Positions 1-9,542 of a stretch of DNA of 64,000 nucleotides are shown here, piece by piece. The DNA comes from CAVTSA01 sp963790575 (GTDB lineage Bacteria; Chloroflexota; Dormibacteria; Dormibacterales; Dormibacteraceae): NCBI GenBank assembly GCA_963790575.1, contig CAWBPD010000021.1, positions 1 to 64,000 of the forward strand. Direction: 5' to 3'. Both the position numbers and the translations under genes were made by a program. Every line of letters starts with the position of its first letter. Position 1 is the stretch's first letter. Below the pieces are notes generated by a model. It saw nothing but the letters and a program-made list of their open reading frames with translations, was not told the origin of the DNA and searched no databases.

Positions 1-8
1 GATGGTGA

Positions 9-83
9 GTGGTCGATCAGGTCGAGATCGAAGGCGAGCCGTCGAACGGCGACGGGGCGGCCGAAGACGAGGGAGCCGAGTAA
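9..83 (+). CDS. possible 3' end of an upstream gene (acidic tail)
   Basis: A reading frame ending in TAA at 81-83 encodes a Glu/Asp/Gly/Ala-rich tail that finishes in AAEDEGAE. Such acidic tails are common at the C-termini of actinobacterial proteins. An in-frame TGA at 6-8 and the window edge prevent any identification. It may be the end of a plus-strand gene lying mostly outside the window, or chance coding. No function is assigned. Confidence 0.2.
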   Translation: MVDQVEIEGEPSNGDGAAEDEGAE

Positions 84-115
84 CCCACCCGGGAGCGGAC
101 CGGCGCGGCGGAGGG

Positions 116-236
116 GGAGCCGGGTAACCCTCTCCTTCGCGCACCACCTCCCTCCGGTCGGTGGACTGGGATCGCGCCTTCGGCGCGAGGTATCGACAAC
201 GAGTTGTGGAGGCTCATCCGAGGGTTACCCGGCTCC
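116..236. repeat. 17-bp perfect inverted repeat with 87-base spacer
   Basis: Positions 116-132 (ggagccgggtaaccctc) are exactly complementary to 220-236. The spacer holds a second short hairpin, 172-178 with 182-188 around a three-base loop. The stretch 84-428 otherwise shows no convincing gene. The arrangement could be a structured intergenic repeat or a terminator for a gene ending at about 83. Arms this long and exact are unlikely by chance, even in G+C-rich DNA. Confidence 0.6.
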
Positions 237-376
237 CCGCCACGAAGTCATTCCGGGGATTCGTTTACCAGCGAAATCCCGCAGCGGCTCGTCCCGGAGC
301 CGAAGCCCCGCAAGCGCTCCGTCCCTTGCCCCTCTTAGTCGAGAGCGGGCTGCGTACCCTCGGCGCTGGCAAGTTG

Positions 377-487
377 AGGGAGTCCTGACCCTCTCCGAAC
401 GGCTTGTAACGAGCGCCCTCCAGCGACCTCATCCGGCCTTAAACGACGGTAGCGCGAGTTTGAGAGAGGAGAGGGTCAGGACTCCCT
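377..487. repeat. 20-bp perfect inverted repeat (REP/RAYT-like arms)
   Basis: Positions 377-396 (agggagtcctgaccctctcc) pair perfectly with 468-487 across 71 bases. The right arm overlaps the stop codon of the HNH gene (476-478, minus strand), so it may end that transcript. Arms containing GGGTCAGG-type cores are typical of palindromes mobilised by REP-associated tyrosine transposases, but no such transposase is visible in the window. The assignment to that class is inference. Confidence 0.6.
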
Positions 488-1026
488 CCCTCGCAAACCC
501 CCCGATGGGATCCAAAGAAGCCGGGGCGAGATCCTCGCCGCCAGTTCGCCGGAATCTTTGGGCTGGCGACCTGGATGAAGACCGTCGGCGCCGGGGGCCT
601 TCGGGGTGTTTTTGGGGTGCATGTGGATCTCGCGGGGGAGGCGGTTGCCCTTTTTGCGGTTGCAGGTGGCGCAGGCGGCGACGATGTTCTCCCAGGTCGA
701 GGTCGCCGCCGCGGGAGCGGGGGATGACGTGGTCGACGGTGAGGCCGGATTTGGTCGAGCCACAGTATTGGCAGGTCCAGGAGTCGCGGGCGAGGACGGC
801 GCGGCGGGTGATCTTGCGGCGGTGGGCCTCGCGGGGGATGCGGACGTAGTTGACCAGGCGGATCACGTCGGGGCTGCTCCAGGGTCATGTGCTCGGAGTG
901 GAGGGCGCCGCCGTTCCGCTGCTCGAGCAGCTCCGCCTTTTCCTTCAGGAGCAGCACTGCGGCCCGTCTTAGCGTGCAGACGTTGATCGGCTCATACGTC
1001 GCATTAAGCACCAGCACCCTGGCCAT
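476..1026 (-). CDS. HNH endonuclease (frameshifted)
   Basis: A small HNH nuclease of the CxxC zinc-finger type read in three frame segments. The N-terminus MARVLVLNATYEPINV is followed by CQYCGSTKSGLTVDHVIPRS, carrying the first zinc cysteines and the DH of the HNH motif. The segment NIVAACATCNRKKGN then supplies the second cysteine pair and the catalytic-region N. At roughly 180 residues the reconstructed length is normal for actinobacterial HNH proteins. Frame changes fall near 880 and 690 and are probably sequencing errors because the motifs join seamlessly. The protein is probably DNA-directed; no restriction partner is nearby, so the role is unknown. It lies 36 bases downstream of the pheA stop on the same strand. 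Confidence 0.75.
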
Positions 1027-1062
1027 GGTGCGGGAATTGTAAGGCGGAGGGGAAGCGGGGGT

Positions 1063-1904
1063 TCAGATCAGCGGATATGAGCCGAGGATGCGGACCGATT
1101 CGGCCTTCCCCCGCAGCGCGGCGATCGCCCCCGCGACCGGCCCGTCGGCGAGCCTGCCGTCGAGGTCGAGGAAGAACATGTAGCGCCCCAACCGGGAGCG
1201 CAGCGGGCGGACTCGATCCGGGAGAGGTTGATCCCCCGGGAGGAGAACACGTCCAGCGCGGCGACCAGCGCGCCGGGATGGTCCTCGCCCAGCTCGGAGA
1301 AGATCAGCGAGGTCTTCCACTGGGAGGGCGCGGGCCGCGTGCCGGGCTCGGTCCCTTCCGGGGCCACCCAGACGAAGCGGGTCACGTTGTTCGCCTCGTC
1401 CTGGATTCCCTCGCGCAGGATCTCGCAGCCGTAGAGCCGCGCCGCCGCGCGCGAGCCGATCGCCGCCCACGGTCGCGGCGACTCGGAGACCATCCGCACC
1501 GCCGCCGCGGTCGAGCTGACGCTCCGAAGTTCGACCCCCGGCAGGTTCTCGCGCAGGAACCGCGCCGTCTGCGCCAGGCCCTGCTGGTGGGAGAGCACCG
1601 CCTCGATCTGCCCGAGCTCGGCTCCCTGCTTGACGATCAGGTGCTGGCGCACCGGGTAGTCGTGCTCCCCGATGATCGCCACGTTCGGCGCTTCGAAGGC
1701 GAGGATGTCGAGCGTGCCGCGGACCGAGCCCTCGATCGAGTTCTCGTACGGGGCCAGCGCCCGGTCGGCGTTCCCCTCGATCACGGCGCTGATCGCGTCG
1801 AAGACGGTGTTGGTGCGCAGCGGCTCGAAGTCGGTACCGCCGAGCGCTTCGCCGAGCGCGTCTTCGGTGAAGGTCCCCGCCGGGCCCAGATAGGCGATCC
1901 TCAT
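1063..1904 (-). CDS. pheA: prephenate dehydratase
   Basis: Converts prephenate to phenylpyruvate in phenylalanine synthesis. The N-terminus MRIAYLGPAGTFTEDAL is the classical PDT start. The catalytic TRF motif lies in NNVTRFVWV at about residue 180. A C-terminal ACT domain for phenylalanine feedback follows (GALVAALDVFSSRGINLSRI, residues about 210-278). A single C appears to be missing near 1206, where ES-R-P should read tcccgc; this moves the end into another frame, finishing in RILGSYPLI at 1063. The reconstructed protein of about 280 residues has the normal monofunctional length. The family assignment is very secure. Confidence 0.93.
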
Positions 1905-1913
1905 TCGCTCAAA

Positions 1914-2881
1914 CTATTCAAAGTCAACAACGAACGTAGCTTCGTTGTTGGTGGTGAATTCCTCGCCCGGCACCGGTTCGGCTTCTACTTCGAGCGTCGT
2001 TTCGCCTTCTGGCGCGGGCGTCAGCGGCACCACAGCGGTCCCCGTGGCGCCCGCTTCGATCGAGGCGATTTCCTGCGTCGTTTCTTTGCCGTTGGCGATC
2101 ACCACCACGGTGATCCCGTTCTCGGTCGATTCGCCCTGGTTCTGGACTTCGACTTCGACTTCCGGCGTGCCTTCGGCGGCAACCGCGTTCGGCGCTTCGG
2201 CGACCAGTTCGGTTTCCCCGATCCGCACCCGAGCAGGCCCAGCCCGTGCACACCGCCGGTCGTCGCTTCGGTGGTCGAGCCGTTCACCTTGCCGAGCGCG
2301 CTCTGCACTTCGGCTTCGTCCAGCCACTTGGTCCCGTCGGGGAGGAAGGTGCTCTTCGGCACGTCGCTGTCTTCGATGCCGTTGTCGGCGAGCTTGCCGT
2401 CGATTTCCGGCCGCGTCACCGATTCGTAGATCACGTCGGCGGCGAGCAGCTTCTGCATCTGCCGGGCGATCGCTGCCGTCGCCTTCGCTGCCCCCGCTTC
2501 GCCGAGCGCGGTCGGCATCTTGTTGGCGATCTGTTCCATCGCCGCGCTGCGCAGGAGGTAGACGACCTCGAGCGACTTCTGCGCGCTCGACAGTTCGCCC
2601 GGCGCGCTCAGCCCGTTTATCCGGGACGCGTAGTTGACCATCGCCGATCGGTCGGCGTCGATCTCACTGGTGAATTCGGTCACCGAGAGGTTGCCCGGGT
2701 CTTCCAGCTTGCCGAAGAAGTCTTTGCTCGTCTGGTTCGTCTCGTTGACGATCTGTTCGACGTTCCGCGCGTAATCGGAGAGTGCCCCGCGGGCGCGTGC
2801 GTCGAGGCATCCCTTCACCCCGAGCACGATCAGGATCAGCACCACCAAGGCCGCGCCGAGCGCAAGCAGGCGCCGCAGCAT
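1914..2881 (-). CDS. membrane-anchored extracellular protein with CARDB-like domain
   Basis: The start was placed at ATG 2881 because it gives MLRRLLALGAALVVLILIVL, a single N-terminal membrane anchor. A helical extracytoplasmic region follows (residues about 30-200, rich in Ala, Glu and Lys). The C-terminal segment of about 100 residues (from ELVAEAPNAV to NNEATFVVDFE) has the Ig-like CARDB pattern of paired N/E-rich strands ending in the NN motif. One frameshift lies near 2240. Similar proteins are secreted cell-surface factors with no defined activity. It is divergent from the kinase gene at 3098 and shares a promoter region of about 215 bases with it. Confidence 0.6.
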
Positions 2882-3097
2882 GATCTGCTGGCGTTCGGGG
2901 CGACGGGTGGGGCGGCGAGACCGCCTGCTCCCGCCGCCTGAAGTCGAGTACTCCAAGAAACGGCTCTCCAAGGGGCTGGTTGGCTGGCGGGGGGAGTATG
3001 GCGACTGCGGATCGCCGCTCCGATGAACTTCCCGCTCACGGTGCCTTTTTCCCAACCATAGCCGCCGCAACGGGGTGGATGGAACCCGCACGGACGT

Positions 3098-4060
3098 TTG
3101 CGGGCGCAGGAGGAGGGGGTTCCCGGCGAAGACAAACGTGCTTTGGTCGGCTCACTTGTATTGGACCGCTTCTTGATCGAGCGCCGCATCGGCAGCGGCG
3201 GGTTCGGCACCGTCTACGAGGCCTGGGACGGCCGGCTCGAGCGCGCGGTCGCGGTGAAGGCGATCGACCAGCACGGCGCCGGCGGCGAAAGCCGTGTCCT
3301 GCGCGAGGCCCAGGCCGCCGCCCGCCTCAACCACCCGGGCATCGTCACCCTCTATGAGATGGGGGAGGAGGACGGCAACGCGCTGCTCGTCTCCGAGCTG
3401 GTCGAGGGCGACACGCTGGCCGCCTGCGCTGCCGAGGACACCCTCTCCGACCGCGAGATCGGCGAGATCGGCGCCGACCTCTGCGAAGCGCTCGACCACG
3501 CCCACTCGCGCGGCGTCATCCACCGCGACATCAAGCCGCAGAACGTCCAGGTCGTCGACGGCCAGCCGCGGGCCAAGCTGATGGACTTCGGCATCGCCCT
3601 GGTCGCCGACGCGGCGGGTCTGACCCAGACCGGCGACGTGGTGGGCACGCTCGCCTACATGTCCCCGGAGCAGGCCGAGGGGCTCGAGGCCGGTCCCGAG
3701 GCCGACGTCTACTCGCTCGCCCTCACCCTGTACGAGTGCTGGAGCGGCGAGAACCCGCACCGGCGCGCCAACGCGGTCGCCACCGCCCGCTCGATCGGCC
3801 GCCGGGCCCGCCCGCTGCGCCGCCTGCGCCCCGACCTGCCGCGCGAGCTGACCGAGGAGATCGACGCCTGCCTCGACGTCCGCCCCCAGCACCGGCCCTC
3901 GCTGGAGGAACTGGGGATGGCGATCGAGGACTCGCTCGACCGGCTCGCCGACCATCCCGGCTCAGGGGCCTCTCACATCGGCCTCAGGCTCGGCGCGATC
4001 GGGATCGCCGCCGCGCTCGGCGCCTTCCTCGTCCTCGGCCATGGGCTGCTGCTGCCCTAG
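3098..4060 (+). CDS. Ser/Thr protein kinase, single C-terminal TM
   Basis: A Hanks-type kinase with all key motifs: the glycine loop GSGGFGTV (residues about 32-39), the VAIK-type lysine in AVAVKAI, the catalytic loop HRDIKPQNV, DFGIA, and an APE-type SPEQ. A single hydrophobic helix (LGAIGIAAALGAFLVLGHG) ends the protein with no extracellular sensor domain, so it is probably a cytoplasmic kinase with a membrane tail. The start is TTG; an AGGAGGGGG sequence lies inside the first codons, so a later start such as the TTG near 3140 is possible. It precedes fhaA and belongs to the same growth-control neighbourhood. Substrates are unknown. Confidence 0.85.
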   Translation: MRAQEEGVPGEDKRALVGSLVLDRFLIERRIGSGGFGTVYEAWDGRLERAVAVKAIDQHGAGGESRVLREAQAAARLNHPGIVTLYEMGEEDGNALLVSELVEGDTLAACAAEDTLSDREIGEIGADLCEALDHAHSRGVIHRDIKPQNVQVVDGQPRAKLMDFGIALVADAAGLTQTGDVVGTLAYMSPEQAEGLEAGPEADVYSLALTLYECWSGENPHRRANAVATARSIGRRARPLRRLRPDLPRELTEEIDACLDVRPQHRPSLEELGMAIEDSLDRLADHPGSGASHIGLRLGAIGIAAALGAFLVLGHGLLLP

Positions 4061-4183
4061 AATTCCCGCTTCTTCCGCCAAGGCGGAGAAGTGACCCTGC
4101 CCACACACGCGTGACCCAAAGGAGCAGTTCCGATCGCCCTTCTCCGCAGACTTGAGTCCGGGATCGAAGGCCTCGTCGAGGGG

Positions 4184-4909
4184 GTGTTCTCGCGCGCCTT
4201 CAGCTCCGAGGTGCAGCCGGTCGAACTGGCCCGCAAACTGGCCAAGGAAATGGACGCCCACAAGACGGCGTCGGTGCAGCGCGTCTACGTCCCCAACGAG
4301 TACACGGTGTTCCTCTCCAAGCAGGACCGCTCGAAGCTCGAAGGCTACGAGCGCTCGCTGGAGCAGGAGCTCTCCGGCTACCTGCTGGAGCACGCCCGCC
4401 GCCGCAGCTACGACCTGCTGACCCGCCCGGCGGTCGAATTCCAGACCGACGAGCGCCTGCGCCTCGGTGAGTTCGGGATCCAGCCGCGGATGGTGAAGGC
4501 GCCGGTCCGCGAGGGCGAGGCCCCGCGGCAGGGCGAAGAGGGCCACACGATGGTCTACTCGGCGGTCCGCGAGCGCGACCGCCAGCGGCCCAAAGAACCC
4601 GAGCAGGACGTCCGCGCGCTGGTCTCGACCCGCGCCGTGATCTCGATGGACGACCGCCGCTACGTCTTCGACGGCCCCCGCGCCACGATCGGCCGCTCGA
4701 AGTCGGCCGAGTGCGTGCTCGCCGACCCCAACGTGTCCCGTCGCCACGCCGAGCTGCGCCGCGCCGACTCCGGCGAGTGGCAGATCGTCGACCTCGGCTC
4801 GACCAACGGGATCAAGGTGAACGGCCGCCGTGTCACCTCCACCCGGCTCAGCCCGGGCGACCAGGTGACCGTCGGCACCACGACCTTCCTGTTCGACATC
4901 GAGCAGTAA
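4184..4909 (+). CDS. fhaA: FhaA: DUF3662 plus FHA domain protein
   Basis: The N-terminal DUF3662 region (FSRAFSSEVQPVELARKLAK) is followed by a linker and a C-terminal FHA domain (residues about 155-241). The FHA phosphothreonine-binding residues are visible in IGRSKSAEC, SRRHAEL and LGSTNGIKVNG. FhaA proteins are recruited by phosphorylated kinases and regulate lipid II traffic and septal wall synthesis. The listed start is GTG 4184. Family-conserved sequence continues upstream in frame (LLRRLESGIEGLVEG), and an AAAGGAG at about 4118-4124 lies nine bases before an ATC at 4133, so the true start is probably there. It heads the fha-pstP-ftsW-pbpA-pknB operon. Confidence 0.88.
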   Translation: MFSRAFSSEVQPVELARKLAKEMDAHKTASVQRVYVPNEYTVFLSKQDRSKLEGYERSLEQELSGYLLEHARRRSYDLLTRPAVEFQTDERLRLGEFGIQPRMVKAPVREGEAPRQGEEGHTMVYSAVRERDRQRPKEPEQDVRALVSTRAVISMDDRRYVFDGPRATIGRSKSAECVLADPNVSRRHAELRRADSGEWQIVDLGSTNGIKVNGRRVTSTRLSPGDQVTVGTTTFLFDIEQ

Positions 4910-4958
4910 GGCTAGATGTCCGTCTGGCTTCGGGCCTGGACCGTAAGGTGACGACCGA

Positions 4959-5432
4959 GTGGCCTACGACCCCCTATCGACCGCGCTGAAATTCGGCTTC
5001 CTGGCCGTCCTCTTCCTGTTCCTCCTGGTGATCGCGAGGAGCGCCTTCCGCGACCTGCGGCGGACGGCCTCGCCCGCGCCGGATGCGACCGGTTTCCACG
5101 CCGCCCAGCCCGGCTACGCCGAGGTGCAGCGGGGGGTCGACGCCTGGCTGGTGGCCGAGCGCGGCGGCGGCCTCGAGCGCGACCAGCGCTTCGACCTGAT
5201 CGGCGGGCTCTCGATCGGCCGCTCCAAGGACGCCGACGTGCAGATCGAGGACCGCTACGCGTCCGGGATCCACGTCCGCCTGTTCTCGCGCGAAGGGCGC
5301 CACTTCGTCGAGGACATGAGGTCGACCAACGGGACGACGCTGAACGGATGCGACCTGGACGGCGAGGCCGAGCTGGTCGACGGCGACACGATCCAGATCG
5401 GCGACACGGTCTTCCGCTTCGAGGCTTCCTAG
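4959..5432 (+). CDS. fhaB: FhaB/FipA-like FHA protein with N-terminal TM
   Basis: A GTG start is followed by a membrane helix (residues about 10-28, FGFLAVLFLFLLVIA) and a C-terminal FHA domain (residues about 70-157). Phosphopeptide-binding positions are present as IGRSKDADV, SGIHVRL and RSTNGTTLNG. FhaB (FipA) links PknA/PknB signalling to FtsZ and SEDS proteins in mycobacteria. At 157 residues it matches the family. It lies between fhaA and the PP2C phosphatase, as in other actinobacteria. Confidence 0.85.
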   Translation: MAYDPLSTALKFGFLAVLFLFLLVIARSAFRDLRRTASPAPDATGFHAAQPGYAEVQRGVDAWLVAERGGGLERDQRFDLIGGLSIGRSKDADVQIEDRYASGIHVRLFSREGRHFVEDMRSTNGTTLNGCDLDGEAELVDGDTIQIGDTVFRFEAS

Positions 5433-5454
5433 TGCGAGCCGGGTTGGGGGAGAG

Positions 5455-6654
5455 ATGACGCTGCGGATCACCGATCAGGCTTTCGCCACCGACACCGGGC
5501 GGCAGCGCAGCGCCAACGAGGACTCGGTCTTCGTCCGCGCCGCCGCTCTTCGTCATCGCCGACGGGATGGGCGGCGCGCAGGCGGGCGAGGTCGCCTCGA
5601 AAACCTCCGCCGAGGCGTTCGACCGCGAGCTCCCCGAGGGCGCCGCCGGAGCGGGTGCTGAAGGAGACGATCGAGGGCGCCAACCGCGACGATCCACGAG
5701 CTCGCCCGCACAGGACCCGAGCCTGGCCGGGATGGGGACGACGACGACCGCCGCGATCCTCGACGAGCGGGCCGAGGAGGTGGCGATCGGCCACGTCGGC
5801 GACAGCCGCGCCTACCGCCTGCGGCGGGGCAAGCTCGAACGGCTGACCCGCGACCACTCGCTGGTCGAGGAGATGCGGCGCAAAGGGCAGCTGACCGAGG
5901 CGCAGGCCGAGGACCACCCGCAGCGCTCGATCATCACCCGCGCGCTCGGCCCCGAACCGGAGGTCGAGGTCGACGCTGCAGACGGTCGCCGGCGCAGGCC
6001 GGCGACGTCTTCCTGATCTGCTCCGACGGGCTGACCACGATGCTCGACGACGAGCACATCGGCCGGCTGCTCGCCCGCGCCACCTCGATGCCGAACGCGG
6101 TCCGCGCCCTGGTCGACGAAGCCAACCGGGCGGGCGGGCGCGACAACATCAGCGTGGTCGCCTTCAAGGTCGTCGACGCGGCCGAACCGGCGCTCGACTC
6201 GAGTCGCGAGGGCGCGACGCTGATCGGCACCAGCGCCGAGGAGGCTGGCCTGACCGCGACCGAGGTGCGCCGCCGCGCCGCCGCCGATGCGGCCCGCCAA
6301 CGGCGCGAGGAGGCCGCCGCGCCGAGCCCGGGCGGCGCCGCGCGGTTCAAACGGGTGGCCGCGCTGCTCGCCCTGCTGGTCGTGATCGGGGCGATCGTCT
6401 TCGGCGCCACCTACGGCCTGCGCCACGTCTGGTTCCTCGGCACCGACGACGCCGGCCGCGTCGCCCTCTACCGCGGCGTCCCCTACGAACTGCCCTTCGG
6501 GGTCAAGCTCTACAGCGAAAAGTATTCGGCCCCGGTGCAGACCGAATCGCTGCCGGAACGGCGCAAGGACGCGGTGACCGGCCACGGCCTGCGCTCGCGC
6601 GACGACGCGGTGAAGCTGCTGGAAGAAATCGAACGCGGCCAGGGGATCAGGTGA
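5455..6654 (+). CDS. pstP: PP2C-family Ser/Thr phosphatase PstP (frameshifted)
   Basis: Dephosphorylates the Hanks kinases and FHA proteins of this operon. The PP2C metal-binding motifs appear in three frame segments: RSANEDSVF, then DGMGG and GHVGDSRAYRL, then GGRDNISVVAF. A membrane helix (VAALLALLVVIGAIVFGATYG) follows, then an extracytoplasmic tail of about 80 residues ending in LEEIERGQGIR, as in mycobacterial PstP. Apparent single-base insertions near 5545, 5650, 5690, 5712 and 5985 break the frame. The conserved motifs continue across each break, so the gene is probably intact in the organism. It ends 28 bases before the SEDS gene. Confidence 0.85.
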
Positions 6655-6682
6655 ACCGCACCGGCGCGGCGGGGACCGGCGG

Positions 6683-8034
6683 ATGACCCGCGCCCGCAAC
6701 CGCGAGCTGCTGGCGCTGATCCCGGTGGCGCTGCTGCTGACCGCCGGCTTCGCCGCGGTCTTCGCCCAGGACCACTCGAAACTCGGCAACCTCAGCGTCA
6801 CCTACGGCGCCTACTTCCTCGCGGTCTGCCTGGCGACCCACATCTACCTGCGGATCCGCCTGCCCAACGCCGACCCGTACCTCTTCCCGCTGATGGCGCT
6901 GCTGACCGCGTTCGGGCTGGTGATGATCTACCGGATCGACGAAAGCCTGGCCCGCGACCAGGCCAACTGGTTCGTCGTTCGGGCTCGTCCTCTTCGCCCT
7001 GACGATCCAGTTCCTGCGCGACTACGAGGTGCTCGAGCGCTACCGCTACATCATCGCCACGGCCGGGATCCTGCTGCTGCTGGCGCCGCGCCTGCCGGGG
7101 ATCGGCGAACAGGTGAACGGCGCCTACCTCGGGGTGAAGATCGGCCCGATCTCCTTCCAGCCGGCCGAGTTCGCGAAGATCGCGATCGTCGTCTTCCTCG
7201 CCTCCTACCTGCGCGAGAACCGCGAGGTGCTGATCGTCGGCGCGCGGCGGGTCCTCGGCGTCACCCTGCCGCCGCTCAAGCACTTCGGCCCGATGCTGGT
7301 GGTCTGGGGCGCGTCGATGTTCCTGCTCGTCTTCATCCGCGACCTCGGCAGCTCGCTGATGTTCTTCGCCGCCTTCCTCGCCCTGCTCTACGTGGCGACC
7401 GGCGCGCTTCAGCTTCGTCGTGATCGGGATGGTCCTCTTCCTCGCCGGCGCCTGGTTCATCGTCGCCACCGTCCCGCACGTCCACGAGCGGGTCGAGATC
7501 TGGCTCCACCCCTACAGCCGACGCCGCAGGCGAGCGGGTACCAGATCCTGCAGTCGATCTTCGCCCAGGCCGACGGCGGGCTCTTCGGCAAAGGCTTCGG
7601 CCAGGGGCTGATCACGATCCCCGGCGACCCGACAGGCGCTGCTGCCGGCGGCGCAAACCGACACGATCTACTCGCTGATCGTCAACGAGCTCGGCCTCTT
7701 CGGCGCCTGCGGGCTGATCGCCACCTACCTGCTGATCGCCGCCCGCGGCTTCAAGATCGCGCTGCTCGCCCGACGACGGCTTCTCGAAGCTGCTCGGCGA
7801 CCGGCCTCACCGCGGTCTTCGCGGTCCAGGCCTTCGTGATCATCGGCGGCGTCACCAGGGTGATCCCGCTGACCGGCGTCACGCTGCCCTTCGTCTCCTA
7901 CGGCGGCAGCTCGATCGTCGCCAACTTCGTGCTGCTGGCGCTGCTGCTGCTGATCTCCGACCGGGCCCGCCGTGAAGCCGAGGCCGAACCGCGCGGACCG
8001 CGAGCGCGACGAACCGCTGGGGGCGGCGGCGTGA
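6683..8034 (+). CDS. FtsW/RodA/SpoVE-family SEDS glycosyltransferase (frameshifted)
   Basis: Multi-pass peptidoglycan glycan polymerase using lipid II. Family signatures are readable across several frames: the N-terminal helices, FGPMLVVWGASMFLLVFIRD with the RDLGSSLMFF motif, DPQASGYQI in the long extracellular loop, and VIPLTGVTLPFVSYGGSS near the C-terminus. Insertions near 6977, 7406, 7515, 7523, 7640 and 7770 disrupt the reading frame. The stop TGA overlaps the GTG of pbpA by four bases (GTGA), so the two are translationally coupled, as expected for a SEDS-bPBP pair. By position it is the RodA homologue of the mycobacterial operon. Confidence 0.87.
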
Positions 8035-9503
8035 ACCGCCAGATCATCAAACTCTTCGCCTTCATCATCGTCCTCTTCGCGGTGCTGGTCGGCTTCACCG
8101 TCCTGGTGGTCGGTCTTCGACGCGAAGGAACTGAAGGCAAGCGAAGCGGAACCAGCGGCCGCTCTTCGAGCAGCAGCAGATCCCGCGCGGCCGGATCCTC
8201 GCCGACGACGGCAGCGTGATCGCCAAGTCGGTCGCCAAGGGCAAGGGCGCGACCAGCGCTACGTGCGCCACTACCCGATGGGGCAGCCTCTTCGGCCACC
8301 CGATCGGCTACAGCTTCATGGAAGTACGGCCAGTCGGAATTCGAGAAGTTCCACAACGAGGAACTGACCGGCGAAGAATCGGAATTCGGCACGATCCTCG
8401 ACGAGTTGACCGGGCAGAAGCAGGAAGGCGAACAGATCGTCACCAGCCTCGACCCGAAGGCGCAGGAAGTCGCGATGCACGCGCTCGAAGCGGCCGGCTA
8501 CGGCGCCGTCGTCGCGATCGAACCGAGCACCGGCGCGGTCAAGGTGATGGCCTCGAACCCCGGCTACAACCCGAACTCGGTCCCGACAGAAGATCGAAAA
8601 GCTGAACACCGGAGAACATCGACGCGCCGCTCGTCAACCGCGCGACCCAGGGCCACTACCCGCCGGGCTCGACCTTCAAGGTCGTGACCGCCGCGGCCGG
8701 CCTCGAATCCGGCGTGATCACGCCGGAAACGACGATCAACGCGCCCGGGTCGATCATCGACGAAGGCCACGAACTCGCCAACGACGGCAACCAGTCGACT
8801 GGGGCCCGATCCCGCTCGACACCGCGCTGACCAACTCGGTCAACACCTGGTTCGGCCAGCTCGGCCAGAAGCTCGGCCAGGACAAGCTCTTCTCGATGAT
8901 GGAAAAGTTCGGCTTCAACGCGAAGCCGCCGATCGACCTGCCCGAAGAAGAGCTCTGGCGAGCGGCGTCTGGGACCTCGAAGCCGACAAGCTGCTGACCC
9001 GCCACGACCCGGTCGACCTCGCCCGCGTCGCGATCGGCCAGGAGCGGCTGCTGGTGACGCCGCTGCAGGACGCGATGGTCGCCGCCGCGGTCGCCAACGA
9101 GCGGCAAGCTGATGAAGCCGCAGATCTGGAAGCGGGTGGTGAACGTCGACGGCAGCGTCACCAAGACGATGGAGCCGAGCGTCTACAGCGAACCGATCAA
9201 GGCGAAGACGGCGGAAGAGCTGACCACGGCGATGGAAGGCGTGGTCGACGAAGGGACCGGGACCAACGCGGCGATCTCCGGCGTCCCGGTGGCGGGCAAG
9301 ACCGGCACCGCGGAAACGCCGAGCAACAAGGCCTGCGGCGGCGGCTCGGAAGAGAACCAGGGCTGGTTCATGGGCTTCGCGCCCGGCCGACCACCCGAAG
9401 ATCGCGATCGCCGCCACGGTCGAGTGCACGACCGCAGTTCGGCAACGACGTCGCCGCGCCGATCTTCCGCGAAGTGGCCGAAACGATCCTGAACGGCGAA
9501 TGA
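8031..9503 (+). CDS. pbpA: class B penicillin-binding protein PbpA (frameshifted)
   Basis: Transpeptidase partner of the SEDS protein. It starts at GTG 8031 with a membrane anchor (IIKLFAFIIVLFAVLVGFT). The three transpeptidase motifs are present: the STFK nucleophile at 8669-8680, SVN at 8835-8843 and KTGT at about 9298. The C-terminus NDVAAPIFREVAETILNGE is typical of PbpA. There are many single-base insertions between 8110 and 9450. At about 485 residues it matches actinobacterial PbpA, which lacks the PASTA domains found in PonA or FtsI relatives. It is periplasmic and acts in septal or elongation wall synthesis. Confidence 0.88.
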
Positions 9504-9542
9504 GAAGGGCTGACGACAGAGTGATCATGAGGGGAGAGAGGC

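Noticed and set aside
429..1026. Long plus-strand ORFs opposite the HNH gene
   Set aside because: Low-complexity Arg/Gly/Ala translations without family signatures; the minus strand holds clear HNH motifs.
2246..2941. 231-codon plus-strand ORF opposite the CARDB-like gene
   Set aside because: Shadow of G+C-rich third positions; His/Arg-rich composition and no motif.
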